Below are positions 1-7,532 of a DNA stretch of 64,000 nt, in pieces. The translations under genes and the position numbers were made by a program. Origin of the DNA: JAXGXJ01 sp963816155. GTDB taxonomy: Bacteria; Actinomycetota; Thermoleophilia; RBG-16-64-13. The first letter of the stretch is position 1; each line of letters starts with the position of its first letter. The stretch is taken from positions 124,001 to 188,000 of the forward strand of contig CAWFJE010000004.1 of assembly GCA_963816155.1 (NCBI GenBank). Direction: 5' to 3'. The notes under the pieces are model-generated. The model ran no database searches. It was not told the DNA's origin and saw nothing but the letters and a program-made list of their open reading frames with translations.

Positions 1-162
1 GATCACCTTGTCAGAGTAGTAGCGCGTACCTCCGGACACCAACAGGTTGATCTTCTCAGCCATGCTGCCCATGACCACCAGCGCCAGCACCCCGATGGTT
101 ATCCCGGATATGGTCAAGAAGACCCGGAGCTTGCGCCGGAACACGTTTCTCAAGACCTGCAT
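1..162 (-). CDS. ABC transporter permease, MacB/FtsX type (N-terminal fragment, cut by window edge)
   Basis: Only the first 54 residues are inside the window. They begin MQVLRNVFRRKLRVFLTISG and continue with a hydrophobic stretch (GITIGVLALVVMGSMAEKI). A short basic segment, one N-terminal membrane helix and then a periplasmic or extracellular region is the usual start of MacB/LolCE-type permeases that pair with an LolD-like ATPase. An AGGAGG ribosome site sits four bases upstream of the ATG, which fixes the start. The gene is divergent from the universal stress protein. The assignment rests on the start pattern only; the rest of the gene and any partner ATPase lie outside the window. Confidence 0.6.
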   Translation of the reverse strand, partial: MQVLRNVFRRKLRVFLTISGITIGVLALVVMGSMAEKINLLVSGGTRYYSDKVI

Positions 163-339
163 CCGTCCTCCTGTCAGTCCATCATCCGCACGCGGGGCCG
201 TGACTTGGCCCTCGTCAAGCCAGACAGGATAGCGTCAAAAAGGTCCGGCTGTGCGAAGGGAAGGCAAAGGTGTCGCATGTGCTGACTCTGGGGATGTAGG
301 TCGAGGAGGATTCTCACATTCATCGTCTGGGGGGCCGGC

Positions 340-1221
340 ATGTACAAGAAGGTGCTTCTGCTGCTGGACGGGTCGGAATTGGCCGAGGTAGTGTTCCACT
401 ATGCCCGGGAGTTGTCCGGACGGTTGGGCATCGAACTCGAATTGCTGCAGGTGGTGTCCCCTCGGGAGGTGGAACAACTTCCCATGCGCCGGGCATACGT
501 CGAGAGCAAGGCCAAGGAACTGTGCACTGATGCCGCACCGGATGCCGCGGGGCAGTGTGTCGTTGCGCGGGGTTCGGTGGTGGTGGGCGACCCTGCGGAG
601 GAGATCCTCAAGTACATCGCTGAGCACGATGTCGAGTTGGTGATGATGTCCACGCATGGGCAGTCGGGCGTGCGGCAGTTCTCCCTCGGCGGAGTGGCCA
701 ACAAGGTGGTCCACGCCTCTCAAGAACCCGTTTGGCTCGTTCCCTCGGACCTGCGCGAGGAAGTCATCGCCGACACTCTGGCCAATCGCCCGCTCGTTGT
801 ACCCTTGAGCGGCTCGGAGATATCCGAGGCCGCTATCCACCATGCCCTGCGCGTGGTCGAGCAGCGGGCGGCAGAGTCGGAGATCGTACTCGTCCAGGCC
901 ATTCCTGAAGTCTCCACCACGTCGGCCAGCTTGTCTCAGGTCAAGGATCGCGAGGAAGTCATGCGGCGGAGCGAGGCCTACTTGGAGGGCGTGGCCAAGT
1001 CCATCAGGCAGACCGGCTTGACGGCTCGGACCGTTCTGTTGCAGGGCGAACCTGCAGAGGCCGTCATCGAATTCCTCAAGAAGGAACCGGCCCAGCTCGT
1101 CGTCATGGCGACGCGCGGGCGGACCGGACTGAGCAGGATGGTGTTCGGGAGCGTGACCGAGGACGTCATCCACATGCTCAAGAAGACCCCCATGCTGCTG
1201 GTCTCCGGCGCGGAGGAGTAA
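340..1221 (+). CDS. Tandem-domain universal stress protein (UspA family)
   Basis: A 293-residue cytoplasmic protein made of two Usp folds, roughly residues 1-145 and 150-290. Each starts with a buried beta strand followed by an Asp or Ser-Gly turn (LLLLDGSE; LVVPLSGSE). The second domain ends with the ATP-binding signature TRGRTGLSRMVFGS, matching G-x9-G-S. The first has STHGQSGVRQFSLGG, in which the final Ser/Thr is replaced by Gly, so nucleotide binding may be confined to the C-terminal half. A Gly-rich ribosome site precedes the ATG. A close paralogue lies at 10399-11328. Usp proteins of this kind help cells survive growth arrest and stress; no specific partner is visible. Confidence 0.9.
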   Translation: MYKKVLLLLDGSELAEVVFHYARELSGRLGIELELLQVVSPREVEQLPMRRAYVESKAKELCTDAAPDAAGQCVVARGSVVVGDPAEEILKYIAEHDVELVMMSTHGQSGVRQFSLGGVANKVVHASQEPVWLVPSDLREEVIADTLANRPLVVPLSGSEISEAAIHHALRVVEQRAAESEIVLVQAIPEVSTTSASLSQVKDREEVMRRSEAYLEGVAKSIRQTGLTARTVLLQGEPAEAVIEFLKKEPAQLVVMATRGRTGLSRMVFGSVTEDVIHMLKKTPMLLVSGAEE

Positions 1222-1289
1222 CACCGGCGCAAAGGTCCTGTCGCCGCTGGAGCGGGTTCCGGCACGTTGCTGCGCTAGAATCTCCTCCC

Positions 1290-1946
1290 GTGGATCACGA
1301 TGCGCTCATTTTCGATCTGGACGGTACGCTGTGGGACGCGGCGGCCGCCTCGACCCTTGGGTGGAACTTGGCGCTAGAGGAACTACAGCTTCCGTACCGC
1401 GTGACCGTCGACGGCATACGATCCGTCTCGGGTAATCCCTTCCCCCGCTGTGTGGAGATACTGCTGCCCGAGCTTCACCCGGCCTCGATGGCTCTTCTGT
1501 CTTCCTTGGAAGCCCAAGAGCGAACCGGCATAGAGAGGCTCGCGGGGGTCCTCTACGAGGGTGTGGCAGTGGGGATCGCGCTACTGGCCGCCTCCCACCC
1601 GCTCTTCATCGTCAGCAATTGCCCCGGCTGGTACCTGGAGGAGTTCCTTCGTTTCAGCGGTTTCACGCGGTATCTGCGCGGCTACGACTGCCACGGTCTA
1701 TCAGGAGTGGGAAAGGCTGAGATGCTCGCGGAGATGGTCCGGCGCTTTCGGCTCGCCCGCCCGGTCTACGTGGGCGACACGCGCGGCGACCGAGACGCGG
1801 CCCGGCAGGCAGGCGTCGAATTCGCCTTCGCCGGCTACGGTTTTGGTTCCACGGTTGGGGAGGGGCTGTCATTTGCAGCCTTCGCCGAGCTGGTCGGGCA
1901 CTTTCTGCCCGGTCCAGCGATGGTGCGGCGTTCTCCCTCCGGCTAA
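1290..1946 (+). CDS. HAD-superfamily hydrolase (phosphoglycolate phosphatase-like)
   Basis: This 218-residue protein carries the four HAD motifs: motif I FDLDGTLWD near residue 8 with the nucleophilic Asp, motif II FIVSNC near residue 105, motif III Lys in GVGKAEML near 142, and motif IV VYVGDTRGDRDAA near 163. The insertion between motifs I and II is helical (a C1 cap), as in phosphoglycolate and pyrophosphate phosphatases. The start codon is GTG, with weak Shine-Dalgarno pairing (tctcctcc is not purine rich), so the start is less certain than the function. A small phosphorylated metabolite is the likely substrate. It stands alone between the Usp gene and a damaged decarboxylase-like gene. 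Confidence 0.82.
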   Translation: MDHDALIFDLDGTLWDAAAASTLGWNLALEELQLPYRVTVDGIRSVSGNPFPRCVEILLPELHPASMALLSSLEAQERTGIERLAGVLYEGVAVGIALLAASHPLFIVSNCPGWYLEEFLRFSGFTRYLRGYDCHGLSGVGKAEMLAEMVRRFRLARPVYVGDTRGDRDAARQAGVEFAFAGYGFGSTVGEGLSFAAFAELVGHFLPGPAMVRRSPSG

Positions 1947-2024
1947 GATAAGGCCAAGGCGCAGGTGGCCTGAAGCCCCAGGATCAGATGGTCGGGGAAT
2001 GGCTGAGAACACGGGAGGTCCCAG

Positions 2025-2846
2025 ATGTCTCTGCAGGGTTTCAGTGTGCCCCTATCTCCGGAAGGGCGGGCGTCGCTCACTCCCGCGCCTCCCTGGCACT
2101 ACGCCGGAGACCTTCTCCTAGTCGACTTTGCGGCCGAGCCCGCGGCTGTGGCCGCGGTTCTCCCTCCAGGCCTGGAGCCGGATCCCTGCCGACCCAGGTG
2201 GTTGCGTGGCCTTCTTCGTGGCCTGGCAATACGCCACCGAGGGCGGGGAGGAATACCTGGACCCGGCGCGCAGCCAGTACAACGAGTTCATCCTCTTGGT
2301 CAATGCTCTCTATCGGGGCGAGCCTGTGTGCTACGTGCCCCTACATCTATGTGGACAAGGACACCTCTATGGCGCGGGGTTGGATCCAGGGCTGGCCCAA
2401 GAAGTTCGGTGAGGTCCACACGACCCGTGCCTTCCCACTGAAGTCGCACGCTGCTCCACGTGCGGAGGCGGGCGGACGGTTCGGGGGGACCCTGGCGGCG
2501 AACGGGCGCCGCTTGGCTGAGGCTGTGGTGGAGCTTGAGAGCTGTGTCTGAAGACCCCGTGTATTTCGGCAGGCGTCCGGCGGTCAACATGCGCTACTTC
2601 CCGCAACTCGCAGGTGGTGGCCGGCAGAAGCCACCGGTGTGCGAACTGGTCCGCTCCATCCTGAGCGGGGCCGAACGCACCGAGGTGTGGGAGGGTGCGG
2701 CCGACATCCGCTTCTACGCGGCTCCCGACAACGAACTGGATGCCTTCCAGCCTCGCGAGGTGAGACGGGGCTATCGCTATAGCCTGGCCATGTCCATCGA
2801 CGACCTGGAGGTCCTCGAGCAACTGGGCGAGGCGCGGGGACGCTAG
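2025..2846 (+). pseudogene. Acetoacetate decarboxylase-like gene broken by three frameshifts
   Basis: Pieces in three successive frames join into one ADC-family protein of about 270 residues. Frame one gives APPWHYAGDLLLVDF and VLPPGLEP. Frame two gives DPGGCVAFFVAWQ and QYNEFILLVNALYRGEP. Frame three gives YIYVDKDTSMARGW and GWPKKFGEV, which contains the adjacent Lys-Lys pair that forms the Schiff base in acetoacetate decarboxylase. Frame one is then regained at AVSEDPVYFGRRP and runs to the stop. The shifts lie near 2181-2190, at the CCCC run 2338-2341, and near 2530-2545. A GGGAGG ribosome site precedes the ATG. All catalytic features survive, so sequencing error is at least as likely as true decay. 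Confidence 0.7.
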
Positions 2847-2917
2847 TGCGGCGGGCTGGCACGGGGAAGGCTGATCGGGGCTGGCCCTAGGACGTGCACT
2901 TCGCTATGCTTCCTGTC

Positions 2918-4255
2918 ATGAGTGAAGTGACTCCAGCCGTCCTCGAACGGGTGGCCGCCGCGGACAGTTTTGCCGAGGCCGCGAAGGCACTCGTGGATTG
3001 GGCCCGCGATCTTACCGGTTGCGAGGCGGCCATGCTCCGCTTCCGTGAGGGTGATGACGGTCAGGGCTCCTGGATCCCCGCGCTGTTCGATGAGGGTTTC
3101 GGCGAGCGCTTCCGTCGCGACGAGATTCTGATCGGGGCCGAGGAATGCGTGTGCGGGAGCGTCTGTGGCGGCCGTTTCCAGACCGACCAGCCGTTCTTCA
3201 CCGAGGCCGGGTCTTTCTCCTGGGGGAGACTTCAGACCATCGCGCGTGACTTCTCGCTGGACGTGGTCGATGGGCTCCGCGGGCGCTGCATGCTCGAGGG
3301 CTTCGAATCGGTGGTGGTGCTTCCTATGGGGGGCAGTCCGCCGCAGGAGGCGCAGGATCCAAGTGGGACTTCGGAACCGCCCCTGCCCGTTGGCGTCCTC
3401 CACCTGGCCGACCACGCGCCCGACAAGTTCGCACCGCATCTGGCGATACTTGAATCGGTATGCCGGGCCGCGGGACCCATTCTGAGCCGGTTCCCGGCAG
3501 AAGAGCGGCAACGCTCGCTCATCGCGGCCGTCGAAGCCGCTCTGGTCCCGAAAGCGGTTCCCGAGGTGGAGAGCCTCGATCTGGCCGTCTCCTACACCTC
3601 GGCCACGAAGATGGCTCACGTGGGAGGCGACTTCTACGACATCATCGAGTTCGAGGACGGACAGGTCCTCCTGTTCGTGGGCGACTACTGTGGCAAGGGC
3701 ATCGCCGCCGCCGGTATGGCGGCCCGGGCCCGGCACGTCATCGCCGGCCTCGCTCGCGACGATCAGACGCTTGCGGAGTTGCTGTCGGCTGCCGAGGAGG
3801 CTCTGGGCGATTTCCTCCCGGAAGGCAGGTTCGTCACTCTGGCAGCGTGCCGCTACTCGCCGGGCGGGAAGCTGGAATGCGCTCTTGCCGGACACCCCTG
3901 GCCTCTGGCCTTGGAAGGTGCGGACCGGCTGAGCGAGTTGTCCCTACCCTCGAACCTTCCGCTGGGATGTGTGATCGGCACAGGCATCTTTCGCCAGGGA
4001 GAGGTTGCCCTCCGTGAGGACCAGACTCTGGTTCTCTACACCGACGGGATCACCGAGGCCCGTCGCGATGGAGAGATGTTCGGAGTGGAAGGGATCGCAG
4101 AGGTCTGGAAGCGGATTGCGCCCTGCACGCTCGATGAACTCGCGTCGGACCTGTGTGCGGCGAGCGCCGAGTTCCACGCCGTCGGATTGCCTTCCGACGA
4201 TCGCCTCGTGCTGGCGGCGCGTCCTGTGGCGGGGAGGGCGAACCGGGATTCGTAG
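2918..4255 (+). CDS. GAF-domain SpoIIE/PP2C-type serine phosphatase
   Basis: The N-terminal half (about residues 10-195) is GAF-like and includes a Cys-containing loop, ECVCGSVCGG, typical of this fold. The C-terminal half (about 210-435) is a PP2C/SpoIIE phosphatase with its metal-binding acidic motifs: VGGDFYDIIE, LFVGDYCGKGIAAAG, LYTDGITEARR and LPSDDRLVLAAR. Such RsbU/RsbP-like enzymes dephosphorylate anti-anti-sigma factors in response to a signal sensed by the GAF domain. No anti-sigma or STAS gene is adjacent, so the partner is encoded elsewhere. There is no clear ribosome site; an in-frame GTG at 2894 and ATG at 2906 are alternative starts. Confidence 0.85.
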   Translation: MSEVTPAVLERVAAADSFAEAAKALVDWARDLTGCEAAMLRFREGDDGQGSWIPALFDEGFGERFRRDEILIGAEECVCGSVCGGRFQTDQPFFTEAGSFSWGRLQTIARDFSLDVVDGLRGRCMLEGFESVVVLPMGGSPPQEAQDPSGTSEPPLPVGVLHLADHAPDKFAPHLAILESVCRAAGPILSRFPAEERQRSLIAAVEAALVPKAVPEVESLDLAVSYTSATKMAHVGGDFYDIIEFEDGQVLLFVGDYCGKGIAAAGMAARARHVIAGLARDDQTLAELLSAAEEALGDFLPEGRFVTLAACRYSPGGKLECALAGHPWPLALEGADRLSELSLPSNLPLGCVIGTGIFRQGEVALREDQTLVLYTDGITEARRDGEMFGVEGIAEVWKRIAPCTLDELASDLCAASAEFHAVGLPSDDRLVLAARPVAGRANRDS

Positions 4256-4291
4256 TGTCGGACGGTGTTCTGGCTCGTTTGGGGGGACGTC

Positions 4292-4615
4292 ATGGCATTC
4301 GATGAAGAACTCGACGCTCGAGTGGAAGAGATAGCCACCACCTGGGGTGCGAGCCGTAGGAAGATGTTCGGTGGCACCGGCTACATGCTGAACGGGAACA
4401 TGATGGCCGGGGTACTGGGCGACAGCGTCATCCTGCGCTTGGGCCCCGAGGATGGGGCGGCGGCGCTGCGCCAGCCGCACGTGCGCCCCTTCGACATCAG
4501 CAAGAATCCTATGTCGGGATGGGTCATGGTCGGTCTCGAGGCTCTCGAGGGGACCGCGCTGGAGGACTGGCTGGAGCAGGCCCGCGACTTCGTGAGCACG
4601 CTGCCGGCCAAATAG
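4292..4615 (+). CDS. TfoX N-terminal domain protein
   Basis: A 107-residue single-domain protein containing the TfoX/Sxy N-terminal signature RRKMFGGTGYMLNGNMMAGV, followed by the beta-rich part with ILRLGPEDG and PFDISKNPMSGWVMV. In Proteobacteria this domain belongs to a competence regulator, but short stand-alone copies are widespread and have no assigned role. The ATG at 4292 has a GGGGGG ribosome site at the right distance; an upstream in-frame start at 4265 does not. The M28 peptidase gene begins two bases after its stop, so the two are probably cotranscribed. Confidence 0.8.
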   Translation: MAFDEELDARVEEIATTWGASRRKMFGGTGYMLNGNMMAGVLGDSVILRLGPEDGAAALRQPHVRPFDISKNPMSGWVMVGLEALEGTALEDWLEQARDFVSTLPAK

Positions 4616-4617
4616 CT

Positions 4618-5607
4618 ATGAGTCGAGGCTCTCTGATCGCGCAGGACATCCGTGCGCTGGCGCTTCCGAAGGGGCGGCGAGTCGGACAGCCCGGCCATCA
4701 GGTGGCCCTCGAGTATCTCCGCGCTCGAATGAAGGCTATCGGCCTCCGCCCGTTTCGCGAGGATGGCTTTGAAGTCCCCTTTGCCGATCCGGGCCACCGC
4801 GGTTGTAGGGAAGATATCCGCTTCGTCAATCTGGTCGGTGTCGTGCCCGGCACCGCAGCCAAGCTGGCCGGATCCGACCTGCCGGTCGTGCTTCTCGGTG
4901 CCCACTACGACAGTCCCATCGACGCTCCTTGCGCCGACGATAACGCGGCTGCCGTGGCGGCGGTTCTGGCCGCCGCACAGGATCTGGTGCGAACGCCTCT
5001 GGCGCGTGACGTCATCATCGCCCTCTTCGACTCTGAGGAGCCCCCCTACTTCCAGACCGAGGCTATGGGCTCCACGCGCTTCTATCTCGATGAACTGGCC
5101 GGTCGCAAGCTCGCATGCGCCGTCATCTTGGATCTGGTGGGGCACGACGTCGTGCCGCGTGAGGCACTGGGGTTGACGCACAGCCCGCTCTTGGATCTGC
5201 TCTTGCCGGGTCTCAGGGACCTGCTCGTGGTGACCGGGTCCGAGAGCCATCCCCGTCTGCCCGCAGCCCTCCAGCGGGCCTGCGGCGCCACTGATGGGCT
5301 GAACGTCTACCCGACGCCCACCAAGACCGTGGGCGACATGTCTGATCACCATGTCTTCCGGATGAGCGGCGAGCCCTATCTCTTTCTCACCTGCGGGCGC
5401 GGTCGCCACTATCACACGCCCCAGGACGACCTGGACTGGGTGAACCTGGACAAGGTAGGTGCGGTCCATGGGGTGTTGCTGGAACTGGCCCGGGCGCTGG
5501 ATGAGATCGGAGACCCCGCCGCTGCGGGAATCGGAGCCGGGGGAAGGGTGGACAGGTCCTCCGACGCAGGGCGGCGGGAGGACACCAGGGAGCTTGCTAG
5601 CACTTGA
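4618..5607 (+). CDS. M28-family zinc metallopeptidase (aminopeptidase-like), probably cytoplasmic
   Basis: A 329-residue protein with the co-catalytic zinc ligands of the M28 family: LLGAHYDS (His96), CADDNAAA (Asp107), ALFDSEEPP (Glu140 catalytic and Glu141 ligand), and a C-terminal GRGRHYHTP His that completes the second site. The sequence between them has the expected alpha/beta layout. No signal peptide is visible (MSRGSLIAQDIRAL), so it probably acts on peptides inside the cell, unlike many secreted relatives. It starts immediately after the TfoX-domain gene. The final 25 residues are low-complexity and probably disordered. Confidence 0.83.
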   Translation: MSRGSLIAQDIRALALPKGRRVGQPGHQVALEYLRARMKAIGLRPFREDGFEVPFADPGHRGCREDIRFVNLVGVVPGTAAKLAGSDLPVVLLGAHYDSPIDAPCADDNAAAVAAVLAAAQDLVRTPLARDVIIALFDSEEPPYFQTEAMGSTRFYLDELAGRKLACAVILDLVGHDVVPREALGLTHSPLLDLLLPGLRDLLVVTGSESHPRLPAALQRACGATDGLNVYPTPTKTVGDMSDHHVFRMSGEPYLFLTCGRGRHYHTPQDDLDWVNLDKVGAVHGVLLELARALDEIGDPAAAGIGAGGRVDRSSDAGRREDTRELAST

Positions 5608-5614
5608 GAGCAAC

Positions 5615-5740
5615 ATGATCAAAGTCATGCTCGGGGACAGGGCTTCGCGGGTGCTCGCGGCGGCGGGGCTCACGGGACTGGAAACGAGGGGGGACCTGGA
5701 CAGGCTGACGCACTTCCTCACCAGAGTCTTGGAGGTCTAG
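5615..5740 (+). CDS. Possible small protein of 41 residues, unrecognised
   Basis: A short open frame starting MIKVMLGDRASRVLAAAG lies in the gap between the M28 peptidase and the phosphotriesterase-like gene. A purine-rich GAGAG stands a few bases upstream. Composition is compatible with an amphipathic helical peptide, but nothing identifies it and a frame of this length could arise by chance in high-GC DNA. Confidence 0.22.
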   Translation: MIKVMLGDRASRVLAAAGLTGLETRGDLDRLTHFLTRVLEV

Positions 5741-5858
5741 CCATTCATAGTCTTTGGCAGTGGGGCAAGGCGCAGCGATTGTGCCAGTATGGACTAGGAC
5801 AGACCCCGCCCGGGTCTGCCCACGTAGGCATGCAGCACTCGCCAACAAGGGGGCAGTA

Positions 5859-6941
5859 ATGGCTGAGACGACGTTGGTAGGAAAGGTGCAGACCGTTCTA
5901 GGCCCCATTGAGCCGGGCCGCCTGGGGGTGACCTCCAGCCACGAGCACGTCCTTTCGGACATGTCCGCCTACTTCCAGGAGCCCGAGAAGCCTTCGGAGA
6001 GGCACCTGGCCGACGAGCCTCTGTCCCTGGACATCGTGGGCTGGGCCCGGGCGCATCGCTTCAGCAACAAGGACAACGCGCGCCTGAACGACCTGGAGTT
6101 GGCGGTCCGGGAGGTCCAGCGTTTCAGGAACGCCGGCGGCAACAGCATCGTGGAGATGAGCCAACACGGCATGAATCGCGACCCGGCCGGTCTGGCCATT
6201 GTCGCGCGGGCTACAGGCCTGAACATCATCATGGGCAGTGGCTACTACTTGGGGATGTCACATCCGGCCGACATGGACGGGAAGAGCGAGAACCTGATCG
6301 CGAACGAGATAGTCGACGACATCCTTCTGGGGGCCGCGGTAGATGCCGACGGTGTCGCCATCAAGTCCGGGCTGATAGGGGAGATCGGCTGCTCCGTCCC
6401 GCTGTCCGCGAACGAGAGGAAGGTCCTGCGAGCCGCCGCGGCGGCGCAGCGGCGTACGGGCGCGCCGCTTGACATACACCCCGGTTTCAGCGACGAGAAC
6501 GTGCTGGAGATCATCGGCATCCTCGAGGACTCCGGTGCCTCCCTGTCCCACACGATGATCAGTCACGTGGAGAACTTCGACTATACGCTTGACACCCGCA
6601 TTCGCATCCTGCAGGCCGGCTGTTACGTGGGCTATGACAACTTCGGCAACCTCGGCTACCCCCACTGCTATCTGGGACGAGTGATCAACCTGACTACCGA
6701 CCTGTATCGGATCAGGGGCATCAGGGAGTTGTTGGACAGAGGCTTTCTCGGCCAGATCCTGCTTGGCCAGGATCTTTGCTTCAAGGATATGTACAGCTGC
6801 TACGGGGGCTACGGCTACGCACATCTACTTGAGAACGCCGTGCCTCTGATGAAAGATATGGGGTTGACTGAGCACCATATAGAGGCGCTGCTGGTGGATA
6901 ATCCGCGACGCTTTCTGACCTTCGAGTCCCCGGTCGACTAG
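5859..6941 (+). CDS. Phosphotriesterase-family metal-dependent hydrolase
   Basis: A 360-residue TIM-barrel amidohydrolase. The metal site can be followed along the chain: SSHEHVLSDM (His28, His30), GVAIKSGLIGEIG with Lys169/Glu175 at the bridging position, PLDIHPGF (His207), ISHVENF (His236) and LGQDLCFK (Asp305). Family members include lactonases, phosphotriesterases and enzymes of unknown substrate. The spacing fits the phosphotriesterase-like lactonase branch, but the substrate cannot be inferred. The start is ATG at 5859 with an AAGGGGG ribosome site; the in-frame upstream extension lacks one. The next gene begins one base after the stop, suggesting an operon. Confidence 0.82.
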   Translation: MAETTLVGKVQTVLGPIEPGRLGVTSSHEHVLSDMSAYFQEPEKPSERHLADEPLSLDIVGWARAHRFSNKDNARLNDLELAVREVQRFRNAGGNSIVEMSQHGMNRDPAGLAIVARATGLNIIMGSGYYLGMSHPADMDGKSENLIANEIVDDILLGAAVDADGVAIKSGLIGEIGCSVPLSANERKVLRAAAAAQRRTGAPLDIHPGFSDENVLEIIGILEDSGASLSHTMISHVENFDYTLDTRIRILQAGCYVGYDNFGNLGYPHCYLGRVINLTTDLYRIRGIRELLDRGFLGQILLGQDLCFKDMYSCYGGYGYAHLLENAVPLMKDMGLTEHHIEALLVDNPRRFLTFESPVD

Positions 6942-6942
6942 C

Positions 6943-7482
6943 GTGGTGCACCCGCTTCCCGACTACTTGGCCGGCGGCCTCCGTCTGGTGGTCTGCGGCA
7001 CAGCTCCCGGGCAGGCATCGGCCGTCCGGGGCCACTACTACGCCGGTCCGGGCAATCGGTTCTGGGAGTATATGCACCTGGCCGGGATGACTCCCGAGCG
7101 GCTTCGACCCGAGGATGACGCCACCATCCTCTCCTACGGCATCGGACTCACCGACGTGGCCAAGCGGGCCGTGGGGACCGATGCTCAGGTCGACCGTGGC
7201 GCGTACGATCCGCCGGGGCTCGTGGCCAAGATGGAAACATACCGGCCGGCCTGGCTGGCGTTCCACGGGAAGGCGTCGGCGATGTCGGTGTGGCGGTATC
7301 TGGGCAATCGGGGCGTCCCCGACTACGGCGTCCAAGAGTTCGTGCTGGCAGGCGCGCACGTGTTCGTGCTGCCCAGCGCCAGCGCCGCCAACCAGCGCCG
7401 CGACTACGAGGGGCGCGCGGACAGGCTGGACTGGTTCCGTGCGCTTGCGCAGACGGCGGGGTTCGCGGAGGTCGTGCATTAG
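6943..7482 (+). CDS. mug: Mug/TDG-type mismatch-specific uracil-DNA glycosylase
   Basis: This 179-residue protein has the family layout: the first motif LVVCGTAPGQASAVRGHYYA followed by PGNRFWEYMHLAG, a middle segment GIGLTDVAKRA, and the late motif VFVLPSASAANQRRDY, which inserts into DNA in this superfamily. Members remove uracil or thymine mispaired with guanine and leave an abasic site. In motif 1 the catalytic Asn of E. coli Mug (GINPG) is Thr-Ala (GTAPG), a substitution seen in several subfamilies that changes activity, so catalysis here should be tested. The start is GTG, essentially coupled to the gene before it. Confidence 0.75.
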   Translation: MVHPLPDYLAGGLRLVVCGTAPGQASAVRGHYYAGPGNRFWEYMHLAGMTPERLRPEDDATILSYGIGLTDVAKRAVGTDAQVDRGAYDPPGLVAKMETYRPAWLAFHGKASAMSVWRYLGNRGVPDYGVQEFVLAGAHVFVLPSASAANQRRDYEGRADRLDWFRALAQTAGFAEVVH

Positions 7483-7532
7483 CCGTCCGAGACCTAGAGA
7501 CAAGGCGCGGGCTGTCTGTATGATGGAGCATT

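Noticed and set aside
235..1224. Long minus-strand open frame opposite the first universal stress gene
   Set aside because: It is the antisense shadow of a clear Usp gene in high-GC DNA. The same applies to the long minus-strand frames at 24233-26800 and 26760-30206 opposite the glycyl radical genes.
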